A DNA stretch of 64,000 nt from RYN-230 sp963829725 (GCA_963829725.1 CAWHJW010000013.1:1-64000); one strand, 5' to 3'. Numbered from the stretch's first letter, positions 24,667-34,938 are shown. Made by a program: numbers and translations. The notes: generated by a model from the sequence alone, not told the origin.

Positions 24667-27165
24667 TTACCTGACCGTGACCGGGGCGGTGAGCCGGAGG
24701 TCACGGGAGGAGCGGCCGACACCGAGGGTGAACCCGCCGGACGGCCAGGCCCAGCCCGCGGCCTGCTCGTCGTAGCGGGCGAACAGCCGCGCCGGGACGG
24801 TGAGGGTCAGCTCGGCCGACTCCCCGGGGCCCGCGCTGGCCGTCCCGAAGGCGGCCAGCACCCGCACCGGGCGGCCCGGCTCTGCACCGGGGGCGGCCAG
24901 GTACGCCTGGACCACCTCGCGGCCGGCCCGGGAGCCGGTATTGCGCACGCTCACCCGGACGGTGAGGTCCGCGCCCGGCTCATGCGTGGCTGCCGCGGAC
25001 AGCGACTCGTACTGCCACGTCGTGTAGCCGAGACCATGGCCGAACGGGAACAGCGGGGCGGTGCCCGCGGTGTCGTACCCGCGGTAGCCGACGAGCAGGC
25101 CCTCGTCGTAACCGAGCCGCCCGTCCCGCGGTACCGCGTGCAGCACCGGGCAGTCCGCCTCCGCGGCAGGCATGGTCACCGGCAGCCGGCCGCCCGGCTC
25201 CGCCCGGCCGAACAGCACGTCGGCCAGCGCATCGCCCATGGCCTGGCCGGGCAGCCATGCGTACAGCACCGCGGCGACCTGCCCGGCCCATGGCATGAGC
25301 ACCGGCATGCCCGCGTTCACCACCACCACGGTCCGCGGGTTGGCCGCGCTCACCCGCTCGACGAGCTCGTCCTGGCGGCCGGGCAGGCGGAGCGTCTGCC
25401 GGTCGAAGCCCTCGCTCTCGGTGGTCTCGGCGGAGCCAACCACCACCACCGCGACGTCGGCCGCCGCGGCCGCCGCCACCGCCTGGGCCAGCGCGGCTTC
25501 CTCGTCCGGCGTGGCCACGATGCCCAGCCGGACCGCCAGCGGTCCCTCGGCCTGCGCGGAGGGCAGGAAGTCGAGCCGGACCTCGGCGGCCTCGCCGGCG
25601 GTGAACTCCACCTGGCCGGTGATCTCGCCGGGGCGGGTCATCGTCTCCACCGGGTCATCGGGCACCGGCGTGTCACCCTGGGCGGCTACCGCGCCGTCCA
25701 CGGTCACCCGCAGCCGCCCCACGCCGGCCGCCCCGATCACGTGCGGCCCCGACTGCTGCGGCGTGTAGCTGCCCAGCACCGAGACCGTGCCGGGCTCCCC
25801 CCAGCCGATCCCGGCGGGCAGCCCTTCGCCCCACCAGGCGAACACGGTGCTCGCCCGGTGCTCGCTGCCGAGCAGCGTGCCATCGGCGGCGCGGAACTCC
25901 AGCCGCACGCCGGGCTGCCCGGTCACCGGGTCGGTGATCGTCGCGGCTGGTGGCTCCGGGACGGCCTCCCATGTGTGGCAGCCGGGGCTGACCGTGAGGC
26001 TGGGGTGCCCGTCCAGCGCCTGCCGCAGCGCATCGGCCGGAGTCGAGACGAAGGCCGGATGCACCGCGGCGCTGCCGCCACCCTGGATCACCGGGTGGGT
26101 GGCATTCGGGCCGATGAGGGCGATGCGGCCGGCCGCGGCCGGGTCGATGGGCAGCGTGGCCCGCTCGTTGCGCAGCAGCGTGAACGAGGCCGCCGCCACC
26201 CGGCGCAGCAGCACGTGATCGGCCGGTCCCGGCGGGGCGTCCACCACGCCGTCCGCCGCGCCGTCCGGCGGGCCGGGCTCGCCAGCGGCCGGGGTGAGCG
26301 CCCCGACCTGGCGGGCCACTTCCAGCAGCCGGAGCACCTTGTCGTCGATGACTTCCTCGGCGACGGTCCCGTCCCGGACCGCCTGGATCAGGGCCTCCCC
26401 CCAGGGACCGTCCGGCCCTGGCATGACCAGGTCCAGGCCGGCCTGGGCGGCAGGCACCGTGCTCCGCGCCGCGTCCCAGTCCGAGACGACGGCGCCGGGG
26501 AAGCCCCACTCGCCCTTCAGCACGTCGCGCAGCAGCCAGGCGTGCTCGGTCATCCGTGCGCCGTTGACCTCGTTGTAGGCGGCCATGACCATGGCGGTGC
26601 CCGCCTCGCGCACGCACGCCTCGAACGGCACCAGGTACACCTCACGCAGCACGGTCTCGCTGATCCGCGCGTCGTAGGTCCACCGCTCCGTTTCGGAGTC
26701 GTTGCCCACGTAATGCTTGACCGCGGCGCCGACCCCGCCCGCGCGCAGCCCGCGCACGTAACCCACCGCCAGCCGGGCCGACAGCACCGGGTCCTCGGAG
26801 AAGCACTCGAACCCCCGGCCGCCGAGCGGGGTCCGCATCAGGTTGATCGTCGGGGCCAGCACGACGTTAACGCCCTTGTCCCGCGCCTCGGCGGCCATGG
26901 CGGCGGCGACCTCGCGGACGAGGTCGCTGTCCCAGGTGGCCCCGAGCGCGGACGGGCAGGGGATGCTGGCCGATGGATTCCGGTCGTCCTTGGTGATGCC
27001 GCGCACCCCGGCCGGCCCGTCCGACATGACGATCGGGCGCAGGCCGAGGGTGGCGGCACCGTAGGTGCGCCAGCTGTCCGCTCCGGTCAGCAGGCGCACC
27101 TTCTCCTCGACGGGGAGCGCAGCCACCCGGCTGCGCTCCGCCGTCGCCTCTGTAGACGTGGTCAT
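24667..27165 (-). CDS. GH3-family beta-glucosidase with PA14 and Fn3-like domains
   Basis: The 832-residue enzyme has the GH3 N-terminal barrel, the C-terminal alpha/beta domain with a PA14-type insert (about residues 400-500), and a fibronectin-like end (about 745-820). The nucleophile is Asp229 in VVSDWDA. No signal peptide is visible, so it acts in the cytoplasm on imported beta-linked oligosaccharides or glucosides. ATG 27165 has an AAGGA site. It is the last gene of the LacI-Opp operon, 29 bases after the binding-protein gene, which ties transport to hydrolysis. Confidence 0.9.
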   Translation of the reverse strand: MTTSTEATAERSRVAALPVEEKVRLLTGADSWRTYGAATLGLRPIVMSDGPAGVRGITKDDRNPSASIPCPSALGATWDSDLVREVAAAMAAEARDKGVNVVLAPTINLMRTPLGGRGFECFSEDPVLSARLAVGYVRGLRAGGVGAAVKHYVGNDSETERWTYDARISETVLREVYLVPFEACVREAGTAMVMAAYNEVNGARMTEHAWLLRDVLKGEWGFPGAVVSDWDAARSTVPAAQAGLDLVMPGPDGPWGEALIQAVRDGTVAEEVIDDKVLRLLEVARQVGALTPAAGEPGPPDGAADGVVDAPPGPADHVLLRRVAAASFTLLRNERATLPIDPAAAGRIALIGPNATHPVIQGGGSAAVHPAFVSTPADALRQALDGHPSLTVSPGCHTWEAVPEPPAATITDPVTGQPGVRLEFRAADGTLLGSEHRASTVFAWWGEGLPAGIGWGEPGTVSVLGSYTPQQSGPHVIGAAGVGRLRVTVDGAVAAQGDTPVPDDPVETMTRPGEITGQVEFTAGEAAEVRLDFLPSAQAEGPLAVRLGIVATPDEEAALAQAVAAAAAADVAVVVVGSAETTESEGFDRQTLRLPGRQDELVERVSAANPRTVVVVNAGMPVLMPWAGQVAAVLYAWLPGQAMGDALADVLFGRAEPGGRLPVTMPAAEADCPVLHAVPRDGRLGYDEGLLVGYRGYDTAGTAPLFPFGHGLGYTTWQYESLSAAATHEPGADLTVRVSVRNTGSRAGREVVQAYLAAPGAEPGRPVRVLAAFGTASAGPGESAELTLTVPARLFARYDEQAAGWAWPSGGFTLGVGRSSRDLRLTAPVTVR

Positions 27166-27193
27166 CAAGGTCCTTCGTCGGGTCCCGGGAAGG

Positions 27194-28891
27194 TCAGGAC
27201 TTCGGCGTGAGGTGCAGGATCGTGTACTCGATGTAGGGCGTGTTCGGCACCGGGTTCATGTACGGGTCACTGGCCGACGGCCACCCGGTGTAGTTCCTCG
27301 TCGAGACCTCGGCCCACGCACCGCCGTTGAGCAGCGGGACGACTGGGACATCGGTGGTCATGATGTTCTCCAGCTTGGTGATGGCCGCCTTCTGGGTGGC
27401 CGCGTCACCGGAACCAGCGAACTGGGCCAGCGCTGCCTGCGCCTGCGGGCTCGAGTAGCGCCCGAAGTCACCCGCGGCCGGCTTGCCGATCGGCGCCGCC
27501 AGCGAGCTGTCCATCCACTGGTCGTAGATGAAGTACGGGTTCGGGCCCTGGGCGCTCCAGTGGATGGTGGCGTCGAAGTTCCCGTTCGCGACGTTGCCCG
27601 CCCACACGGTCGGGTTGCCGATGCCGTCCACCGAGGTGTCGAAGCCGAGCGCGTTCAGCTGGTGCGAGATGAGCTGGTCGTTTGTGTAGTAGTCGCTGTA
27701 CGGGACCGGGTCCTGGATCGCGAATTTGATCGTCTTCCCGGCCTTGGCCCACTTGCCGCCGGACATGGTGTAGCCGTCCGCCTTCAGGATCGAGCTGACC
27801 TTGGCCGCGTCCCCGGTCACGGGCAGGTTGTTGGCCAGCGACGGGTCCTGGTAGGACTGGTGGTTGGGCAGCAGCAGGCCGCTGGTGGAGGTGACCGGCG
27901 GCTCGTAGCCGGTCTCGCCCTGCACGTTCAGCTGCTGGCGGTTGATGCCGTAGCTGATTGCTTGGCGCACCTTGGGGTCGTTCAGCGGTGCCTTGGTCGT
28001 GTTGAGGAACAGGCTGACCACGTTGTTCGCGCTGAAGTAGGGCGCGGTGTCGGTCCAGGTGTGGTTGTCAGGGCTCTTGGACAGGTAGTTGCCCTGGATG
28101 TTGGCGATGTAGTTGCCGGCGAAGTCGATAGCCCCGCTGGCCACCGGGGGCACCAGGTTGGCGTTGGTGTTGTAGGCCGGGAAGTTGACCGCCGGGACGT
28201 GCACCTTGGACTTCTGCCAGTAGTACGGGTTCTGCTTGAGCGTGAAGCCCTGCGGGGTGAACTTATCCAGCATGAACGGGCCAGTGCCGACCGGGCTGGC
28301 ATCCGCGTAGGTGGCCGGGTCGCTCACCGTTGACCAGACGTGCTGCGGCACGATGTAGACCTGCCCGATCAGGAACAGGTTCGCGTACTGCGGCGTGGCG
28401 AAGTTGAGCACCGCCGTGGTGGCGTTCGGCGCCGTGGCGCTGGTGACGATGGGCGCGCCGTTGGTGTTCAGCTTCGGGTTGTTCTTCAGCAAGTTGAAGG
28501 TGAACGCCACGTCACTGGCGCTGAAGGCCTTGCCGTCGTTCCACTTCACGCCGGAGCGGGTGGTCAGCGTCAGTGTCTTGCCGCCGTTCGACCAGGCGGC
28601 GTTCGTCGCCAGCATCGGGATCGGCGCCTGCGCCGAGTTGAGCGTATTGAAGATGAACAGCGGCTCGTTGTACAGCGACACCGCGTTCGTGAGGTAACCG
28701 GTGGCGGTCAGCGAGAACGGGTTGAACGTGTCCGTCATCGGGGAGAGCGGCGTGCTCTCCACCACCAGGGTCTTACCGGTCTTAGCGCCGGACGAGCCGC
28801 CGCCGGCGTTGCTGCCGCTGCTGCTGCAGGCAGCGATTCCCATGCTCAGAGCGCTGGCCACGGCCAGGCTTGCCAGGACTTTGTGTTTCAT
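27194..28891 (-). CDS. Substrate-binding lipoprotein of an Opp-type ABC transporter (SBP family 5)
   Basis: The 565-residue protein has a lipoprotein signal with lipobox ending at Cys22 (GIAAC) and a Ser/Gly linker. The mature part follows the family-5 pattern: GVKWNDGKAFSASDVAFTFN, VGTGPFMLDKF and LFLNTTKAPLNDPKVRQAISYG. Family-5 proteins bind peptides, but some bind cello- or xylo-oligosaccharides. The partner GH3 enzyme and LacI regulator suggest an oligosaccharide here. A 200-base gap with small hairpins separates it from the ATPase genes. Confidence 0.9.
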   Translation of the reverse strand: MKHKVLASLAVASALSMGIAACSSSGSNAGGGSSGAKTGKTLVVESTPLSPMTDTFNPFSLTATGYLTNAVSLYNEPLFIFNTLNSAQAPIPMLATNAAWSNGGKTLTLTTRSGVKWNDGKAFSASDVAFTFNLLKNNPKLNTNGAPIVTSATAPNATTAVLNFATPQYANLFLIGQVYIVPQHVWSTVSDPATYADASPVGTGPFMLDKFTPQGFTLKQNPYYWQKSKVHVPAVNFPAYNTNANLVPPVASGAIDFAGNYIANIQGNYLSKSPDNHTWTDTAPYFSANNVVSLFLNTTKAPLNDPKVRQAISYGINRQQLNVQGETGYEPPVTSTSGLLLPNHQSYQDPSLANNLPVTGDAAKVSSILKADGYTMSGGKWAKAGKTIKFAIQDPVPYSDYYTNDQLISHQLNALGFDTSVDGIGNPTVWAGNVANGNFDATIHWSAQGPNPYFIYDQWMDSSLAAPIGKPAAGDFGRYSSPQAQAALAQFAGSGDAATQKAAITKLENIMTTDVPVVPLLNGGAWAEVSTRNYTGWPSASDPYMNPVPNTPYIEYTILHLTPKS

Positions 28892-29091
28892 TGCTTAAAC
28901 TCCGTTGTGCCCGGCCGGCTCGAAGCCGGCCTGTTGTGAGCGACCGTGTCGGGGTCTTTATCGGTGGGGCGGTGCGGGTCGGCCGGGCGCCCATTCCGGG
29001 CTGCCCTGGCTGCCCCGCCGCGCGGTTGGATCAGTCACGACTGCGCTGCACTGCACGATGTCGTGCAGCCGCTAGGCGGCATCCGGCGTCA

Positions 29092-30237
29092 TCACGTCTC
29101 CTCTCCCCCTTCCGTGGCGGAACTGGCTGGCTGGTCAGCCGGGCCAGCGGCCCGGCTCAGCGGGCGTGCCTGGGCCTCGGTCAGCCCGGTGGCGTGCAGC
29201 CAGCAGGCGCTCCGGTGGCCGTCGGCGACTTCGGTCTCCGGCGGGGTGGTCTCCGCGCAGACCGCCATGGCATGCGGGCAGCGCGGGTGAAAGCGGCAGC
29301 CGCTGGGCGGTGTCACCAGGCTTGGCGGGGCACCGCGGCCCTGGAGTGAGACCGGCGCCTCGCGGTCCGGGTCGGGCGCCGCGCTGAGCAGCAGCTGCGT
29401 GTACGGGTGAGCGGGCTCGTCGGTGACCAGCCCGGCCGGCCCGGTCTCCACCACCTGGCCGGCGTACATCACCATGATCACGTCGGCCAGGTACCGGGCC
29501 GAGGCTATGTCATGGGTGATGTAGAGGATCCCGAGCCGGTCGCGTTCCCGCAGGTCACCCAGCAGGTTCAGCACGCCGAGCCGGATCGAGACGTCCAGCA
29601 TGGAGACGGGCTCATCGGCCAGCAGCACCCGCGGGCGGACCGCCAGCGCGCGGGCGATCGCCACCCGCTGCCGCTGGCCGCCGGACAGCTCGTGCGGGTA
29701 CTTGTCCAGGAACTGCGCCGCCGGCGTCAGCGATACCCGCTCCAGCAGGCCAGTCATCGCTACTTCCATGCTGGCGCCCTGGCCGCCGAGCCCGTGGATC
29801 TTCAGCGGCCGGGCCAGGTGGTAGCGCACGTTGTGCACCGGGTTCAGCGAGGAGAACGGGTCCTGCAGCACGAGCTGCACATCGCGGGCGTACTCCCGCC
29901 TGCCGTGGCTGGTAGCTGGTGTCTGCGCCCCGTCGAGGAACAGCTGGCCGGACGTCGGGGTGATCAGCCGGGCCAGCAGCCGGGCCAGGGTGGACTTGCC
30001 GGAGCCGCTCTCCCCGACGACCGCGGTGATCCCGGATTCCGGGAGGGACAGCGACACGTCCTCCACCGCGTGCACCACCACTGGCCCGGCCGGCTCGCTG
30101 TCCCGGCGCCGCCTGCTCAGCCGGGCCCGGCCCTTCAGTGAGGCACGGCGGACCGGGAAGTGCTTGGTCAGCCCGCGGGCCTCGAGCAGCGGGCTGCCGG
30201 TGCCGGGCGCGACGGTCCCGGCGGCGGGCTGGGTCAT
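29092..30237 (-). CDS. ABC transporter ATPase, OppF/DppF-like
   Basis: The 381-residue protein has Walker A GESGSGKST, signature LSGGQRQRV, Walker B VLLADEPVSMLD and the C-terminal oligopeptide-transport region with CRFHPRCPHA, which can hold an iron-sulfur cluster in this class. Its ATG overlaps the stop of the OppD-like gene (ATGA). Together the two ATPases drive the OppBC-type permease. Confidence 0.92.
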   Translation of the reverse strand: MTQPAAGTVAPGTGSPLLEARGLTKHFPVRRASLKGRARLSRRRRDSEPAGPVVVHAVEDVSLSLPESGITAVVGESGSGKSTLARLLARLITPTSGQLFLDGAQTPATSHGRREYARDVQLVLQDPFSSLNPVHNVRYHLARPLKIHGLGGQGASMEVAMTGLLERVSLTPAAQFLDKYPHELSGGQRQRVAIARALAVRPRVLLADEPVSMLDVSIRLGVLNLLGDLRERDRLGILYITHDIASARYLADVIMVMYAGQVVETGPAGLVTDEPAHPYTQLLLSAAPDPDREAPVSLQGRGAPPSLVTPPSGCRFHPRCPHAMAVCAETTPPETEVADGHRSACWLHATGLTEAQARPLSRAAGPADQPASSATEGGEET

Positions 30238-31376
30238 GACTGGCTCCCGGGGTCCGGTACGGCGATGCTCGGCGCGAGTGACGGATCGTCCGCCTGGCCC
30301 GTCCTGACCGGGAGGCCGCCGTCCGGCCCGTTGCCGGTGACCGTCCCCCCCTCGGGGAGGGCCAGCTCGGCGGGCGGCTCCGCGGAGCCGTCCTGCAGCC
30401 AGCAGGCGACGAGCCTGCCCGCGGCTGCCCCGGGCTGCTCCAGCGGCGGGGACTGCTCGCGGCAGCGGTCCATGACGAACTGGCAGCGTGGGTGGAACAC
30501 GCAGCCGACCGGCAGCATCCGCAGGTCCGGGGGCGACCCGGGGATGCCGGTCATGTACCGGCGCGGGCCGTGTAGCGCGGGGAAGGAGTTCAGCAGGCCG
30601 AGCGTGTAGGGGTGCCGGGGCGAGCGGAACAGCTCGCCGGCGGCCGCCCGCTCGACCAGCCGGCCGGCGTACATGACCGCGATCGAGTCCGCGATCTCCA
30701 CCAGCAGCGACAGGTCGTGCGTGATGAACAGCACCGCGAAGCCCAGCCGCTCGCGCAGTACGGTCAGTTCCTCCAGGATCTCCCGCTGGGTGACCACGTC
30801 CAGCGCGGTGGTCGGCTCGTCCAGGATCACGATCTGCGGTTCCAGCGCGAGCGCCATCGCGATCATGACCCGTTGCCGCATCCCGCCGGACAGCTCGAAC
30901 GGGTAGCTGCCCAGCCGGTCCGCGGTGATCCCGACCATGCTCAGCAGTTCCGCGGCGCGGGCCCGGCGGGCGGCCGAGTTCATGCCGGGTTCGTGGGCCT
31001 GCAGCACATCGGTGAGCTGGGCGCCGACGGTCAGCACCGGGTTCAGCGCGTTCATTGCCGACTGCAGCACCACGGCAATCTGCGACCAGCGCAGCCCGCG
31101 CAGTTCCGCCTCGTCGAGCGAGAGCAGGTCCACCGGACGGCCCGGCTCCGGGTAGTAGAGCACCTCGCCGCCGGTGATCATCCCGGGCGCGCGGAGCAGC
31201 CGGATGGCCGCGTAGGCCAGCGTGGACTTGCCGCTCCCGCTCTCCCCGGCCAGCCCGAGCACCTCGCCGCGGCGCAGCACCAGGTCGGCGTCGACCACCG
31301 CGTGCACGGCAACGGGGCCGGCCCCGTAGTCAACCCGCAGGCCGCGGATGTCCAGCAGTGGCGGGTTGGCGGTCAT
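30234..31376 (-). CDS. ABC transporter ATPase, OppD/DppD-like
   Basis: The 380-residue protein has Walker A GESGSGKST, signature LSGGMRQRV, Walker B IVILDEPTTALD and the Cys-containing tail GCVFHPRCQFV. ATG 31376 overlaps the permease stop (ATGA); the longer frame upstream is only the shadow of the permease gene. It is a paralog of the next ATPase, as usual in Opp systems. Confidence 0.92.
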   Translation of the reverse strand: MTANPPLLDIRGLRVDYGAGPVAVHAVVDADLVLRRGEVLGLAGESGSGKSTLAYAAIRLLRAPGMITGGEVLYYPEPGRPVDLLSLDEAELRGLRWSQIAVVLQSAMNALNPVLTVGAQLTDVLQAHEPGMNSAARRARAAELLSMVGITADRLGSYPFELSGGMRQRVMIAMALALEPQIVILDEPTTALDVVTQREILEELTVLRERLGFAVLFITHDLSLLVEIADSIAVMYAGRLVERAAAGELFRSPRHPYTLGLLNSFPALHGPRRYMTGIPGSPPDLRMLPVGCVFHPRCQFVMDRCREQSPPLEQPGAAAGRLVACWLQDGSAEPPAELALPEGGTVTGNGPDGGLPVRTGQADDPSLAPSIAVPDPGSQS

Positions 31377-32521
31377 GATGGCTGCTCCCGGGTCCGGTCG
31401 GCCATGGCGGCGCCTGCGGCGGCGGTCGTGCTGCCGGGAGCGGTGCGCACCACCGGGGTGACGCCCAGCTCGAACCGGCGTGGCAGCCCCTTGTCGCCGG
31501 CCTTCTTGGCCCGGCGCCGGGCCACCCCGGCCGCGCGCAGCCGCGGGTTGATGAACTCGTCGATGCCGAAGTTGAGCAGCGCCAGCGAGGTGCCCAGGAA
31601 GGCGACGGCCAGGCCGGGCGGGATGTACCACCACCAGTAGCCGCTGATCTCGGCGCTGTTGCCCTGTGCCTCGAACAGCATGGAGCCCCAGCTCCAGTGC
31701 AGCGGGTTGATCAGGCCGAGGAAGGCGAGGGCGGTGTACGTGCCCACCCCGTAGAGCACGGTGAACAGGAAGGAGGAGGCGACGACGGGCAGCAGGTTGG
31801 GCAGGATCTCGAACCCGATGACCCGCCAGCCGCGCTCGCCGATGATCCGGGCCGACTCCACGTAGTCGCGGGACCGCAGCGACAGCGTCTGGGCCCGCAG
31901 CACCCGGGCGCCCCAGGCCCAGCCGGTGATGGCGATGATCAGGCCGATGAGCACGTCGTTGGTGTTCTGCGAGGGCGGCAGGAAGCCGAAGATCACGATG
32001 AGCAGCGGCAGGGCCGGCATGACCAGGAAGAAGTTGGCCAGCATGGACAGGAAGTCATCCGCCCAGTGGCCGCGCAGGTACCCGGCGCTGACCCCGATCA
32101 CTACCGAGAGAATGGTCGCTGCGATCCCGGACAGCAGCGCCACCAGGATGGTGCTCCGGGCGCCCACCAGCAGCTGGGAGAAGATGTCCTGCTGGGTCTG
32201 CGTGGTGCCGAGCCAGTGCGCCGCCGACGGCGGCTGCGGGGTCCCGTTCGTGGTGGACAGGCTGGCCGAGGGGTCATAGGGCGCCACCATCGGCCCGACG
32301 ATGGCCATGATCAGGAAGACGGCCAGGATCACCAGGCCAGCGATGATCTTGGGGGAGCGGGGCAGCTGCATTCGCCGGGCCCGGCCCGGGCTGAGCACCG
32401 GTGGCTGGGTCGGTCCGCCGATGGGCTCGTCAGCGGGGTCGGCTCCGCCCGCCCCGCTGCCGCCAACCCCCACCCCGCCCAGGCCGGTTCCGCCCAGGTC
32501 CGTGCCAGTGCCGATGGACAT
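31373..32521 (-). CDS. ABC transporter permease, OppC/DppC-like
   Basis: The 382-residue product has a Gly/Ala/Pro-rich cytosolic N-terminus (to about 55), a first helix followed by the extracellular DpsaS/GTTQTQQD region typical of OppC, and five further helices with the EAA loop around ARIIGERGWRVI. It begins three bases after the OppB-like gene. The C-terminal tail is long and basic. Confidence 0.9.
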   Translation of the reverse strand: MSIGTGTDLGGTGLGGVGVGGSGAGGADPADEPIGGPTQPPVLSPGRARRMQLPRSPKIIAGLVILAVFLIMAIVGPMVAPYDPSASLSTTNGTPQPPSAAHWLGTTQTQQDIFSQLLVGARSTILVALLSGIAATILSVVIGVSAGYLRGHWADDFLSMLANFFLVMPALPLLIVIFGFLPPSQNTNDVLIGLIIAITGWAWGARVLRAQTLSLRSRDYVESARIIGERGWRVIGFEILPNLLPVVASSFLFTVLYGVGTYTALAFLGLINPLHWSWGSMLFEAQGNSAEISGYWWWYIPPGLAVAFLGTSLALLNFGIDEFINPRLRAAGVARRRAKKAGDKGLPRRFELGVTPVVRTAPGSTTAAAGAAMADRTREQPS

Positions 32522-32524
32522 CGC

Positions 32525-33502
32525 TCAGGCCTCCTGGCGAGTGCGGGGGTCAAGGAAGACGTACACGGAGTCGGCGGCCAGGTTGGCCAGCAGCACCGCG
32601 AACGTGATGATCAGGAAGATGCCCTGGAGCAGCGGGTAATCGCGGGCGCCCACCGCCTGCAGCAGGATCCAGCCCAGGCCGGGGTAGCTGAACACGATCT
32701 CGGTGAGCAGCGCGCCGGAGACCACGAACCCGATGGCCAGTGAGAAGCCGGACACGCTGGGCAGGATGGCGTTGCGTGCGGCGTACCAGACCACCCGGCG
32801 CTTGGCCAGCCCCTTCGCCTGGGCGACGAGGACGTAGTCCTCGTCCATCGTGGTCACCATCACGTTGCGCATCCCGACGATCCACCCGGCGGCGCTGCAC
32901 AGCACGATCGTCGCGGCAGGCAGGATCGCGTGGTAAAGCACATCGCCGATGTAGGCGGCGTTCCAGCCGGGGTAGTCGAGCTGGCCGTAGGCCCGGCCGC
33001 TGGGGAACCAGCCCAGCCGGGTCGAGAACAGGTCGAGGGCCAGGAAGGCCACGAAGAAGTAGGGGGCCGCCTGGAAGAAGGTGGTAGCCGGCAGCAGGTT
33101 GTCCAGCCAGGTACCGCGGCGCCAGGCGACCAGGATGCCGAGCAGCGTGCCGGCCACGAAGCTGATCACGGTGGCCACCCCGACCAGGCCCACCGTCCAC
33201 GGCAGCGCGCTGCGGATCACGCTGGTCACCGTGGATGGGTAGTAGCTGGTGGAGACGCCGAGGTTACCGTGCAGCAGGTGGGACCAGTAGGTCAGGTACT
33301 GCCCCCACAGGCCCTCCGGGTTGTTCAGGCCGTACTGCAGCTCCAGCGAGTGGATGGTGGCCGGGGTCACCGTGCCGTGCAACTGGGCCAGCACCGCCTC
33401 GACCGGGTTGCCCGGCATCAGCCGCGGGATGAAGAAGACCACGGTGACGGCGAGGATCGCGGTGACGATGTAGAACGCGAGGCGCCGGATGATGATGCGC
33501 AT
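32525..33502 (-). CDS. ABC transporter permease, OppB/DppB-like
   Basis: The 325-residue product has six helices, with the OppB N-terminal pattern (FFIPRLMPGNPVEAV) and the EAA loop near AKGLAKRRVVWYAARNAILP. ATG 33502 lies only 12 bases after the LacI stop, so the regulator heads the operon. It forms the membrane pore with the OppC-like protein. Confidence 0.9.
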   Translation of the reverse strand: MRIIIRRLAFYIVTAILAVTVVFFIPRLMPGNPVEAVLAQLHGTVTPATIHSLELQYGLNNPEGLWGQYLTYWSHLLHGNLGVSTSYYPSTVTSVIRSALPWTVGLVGVATVISFVAGTLLGILVAWRRGTWLDNLLPATTFFQAAPYFFVAFLALDLFSTRLGWFPSGRAYGQLDYPGWNAAYIGDVLYHAILPAATIVLCSAAGWIVGMRNVMVTTMDEDYVLVAQAKGLAKRRVVWYAARNAILPSVSGFSLAIGFVVSGALLTEIVFSYPGLGWILLQAVGARDYPLLQGIFLIITFAVLLANLAADSVYVFLDPRTRQEA

Positions 33503-33514
33503 GCCCGTTCCTCC

Positions 33515-34795
33515 TCAGCCCAGCCGCCACGCGGGCAGTGCGGGGTCGGGGCGGCATCCGCAGCTCTCCCGGGGGATGAGCCGGGTGGGCAGCACGACAT
33601 CGCGCAGCGTCGGCTCCGGGTCATTGATCATGGAATACAGCACCTCGAATGCAGTGGCGCCGATCTCCTGGATCGGCTGGCGCACGGTGGTCAGTTGCGG
33701 GCGCAGGTGGCGCGCCATCGGGATGTCGTCGAAGCCGGTGACCGCGACGTCCCCGGGGACGTCGAGGCCGTGGTGCCGGAGCGCGTACACCACGCCCAGC
33801 GCGGTCTGGTCATTCGCGCAGGCGATGGCCCGCGGCAGGTCGCCGCCCGCGGCCAGCAGCCGTCCGATGACCCGGGCGCCGCCCGCCGCGCAGTAGTCGC
33901 CCTGCCACTGCGGTCCCGCCACGTACGTCCCGCCGGCCTGCGCCACCGCGGCCCCGAACCCGGCCTGCCGGGCCAGGTTGTCCGGACTGTCGGGATGGCC
34001 GCCGAGGTAGGCCAGGGTCTGGTAGCCGTGCTCGCGGATCAGGTGGAAGGCGAGTTCCCGCATGCTGGCCTGGTTCTCGCCGCCGACGTTGGACGTGGCC
34101 GGGGTGGCCACGCCGGCCAGCGTCACCACCGGGACCTGCCGGGACAGCCGCTCCAGCTGCGCGGTGTCGAGGACCTGGTCATGCAGGATCAGCCCGTCGC
34201 TCTTGCGGGCCAGCGCGTGGATCTGCCGGGTGTGGTCGTGGTCGTCCACGTCCACGGAACTGACCAGCAGGTTGTAGTCGCGATTCTGGGCGGCCACCTC
34301 GATGCCCCGGTTGATCAGGTCGGGGAACTGCAGGCTTTCCGCCTCGTCCTGGAACATCCCGCCGTCGCTCACGGTCCCGGTCGGGCGGCGGATGACCACC
34401 CCGACCACCTCCTTGAGCCGGGCACTCAGCGCCCGGGCCGCCCCATCGGGGATGAAGCCGAGCTCGTCAACCGCCTGCAGCACCCGTTCCCGGGTATCGG
34501 GCATGGGGTTGCCGCGGCCGTTGAGCACCCGGGACACCGAGGCGATGGACACCCCGGCCGCACCGGCCACGTCATAAATGGTGGGCGGCGGCACCGGGCC
34601 GCTGCGCCGGCTGGTCACCGAACTGGTGGCGCCGGTGCCGGGGGCCGGGCTGGTGCCGGGGGCCGGGCCGGTGCCGGGGAAACCGCCGGTGGCGGGGGGA
34701 GAAGCAGTGTCCGCCGCGGCCGGGCGCCCGACCGCGGCGGTCCCGGCGGCGTGGCCGTCGAGAGGCACGGTGCTGGCCCTGTCACGACTATCCAC
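33515..34795 (-). CDS. LacI-family transcriptional regulator, first gene of the oligosaccharide operon
   Basis: The 426-residue protein has a long disordered N-terminus with PGTG repeats, the LacI helix-turn-helix (TIYDVAGAAGVSIASVSRVL) and a periplasmic-binding-like sugar domain with the AIACANDQTALG and FDDIPMARHLRP motifs. GTG 34795 is chosen because AGGGAG sits eight bases before it and upstream codons lose coding bias. Two GGTAAGCGCTTACC palindromes lie 78 and 144 bases upstream. The protein most likely represses its own operon until an oligosaccharide or its product binds. Confidence 0.88.
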   Translation of the reverse strand: MDSRDRASTVPLDGHAAGTAAVGRPAAADTASPPATGGFPGTGPAPGTSPAPGTGATSSVTSRRSGPVPPPTIYDVAGAAGVSIASVSRVLNGRGNPMPDTRERVLQAVDELGFIPDGAARALSARLKEVVGVVIRRPTGTVSDGGMFQDEAESLQFPDLINRGIEVAAQNRDYNLLVSSVDVDDHDHTRQIHALARKSDGLILHDQVLDTAQLERLSRQVPVVTLAGVATPATSNVGGENQASMRELAFHLIREHGYQTLAYLGGHPDSPDNLARQAGFGAAVAQAGGTYVAGPQWQGDYCAAGGARVIGRLLAAGGDLPRAIACANDQTALGVVYALRHHGLDVPGDVAVTGFDDIPMARHLRPQLTTVRQPIQEIGATAFEVLYSMINDPEPTLRDVVLPTRLIPRESCGCRPDPALPAWRLG

Positions 34796-34872
34796 CGGAA
34801 CGCTCCCTCGCGGTCCCCGGGCCCTGGCCTGCCCGTTTCCAGGCAAAGCGGGCACCGGCCATCCAGTTCCCT

Positions 34873-34886
34873 GGTAAGCGCTTACC
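34873..34886. promoter_or_regulatory. LacI-type operator 1
   Basis: GGTAAGCGCTTACC is a perfect 14-bp palindrome with the central CG typical of LacI-family operators. It lies upstream of the LacI start. An identical copy occurs 66 bases away. The perfect palindrome CTCTTAAGAG (34893-34902) sits between them. Confidence 0.7.
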
Positions 34887-34938
34887 CAGACGCTCTTAAG
34901 AGAGCGGCTGGGTTGACAGCCGCTGACAGAGCCTGGCA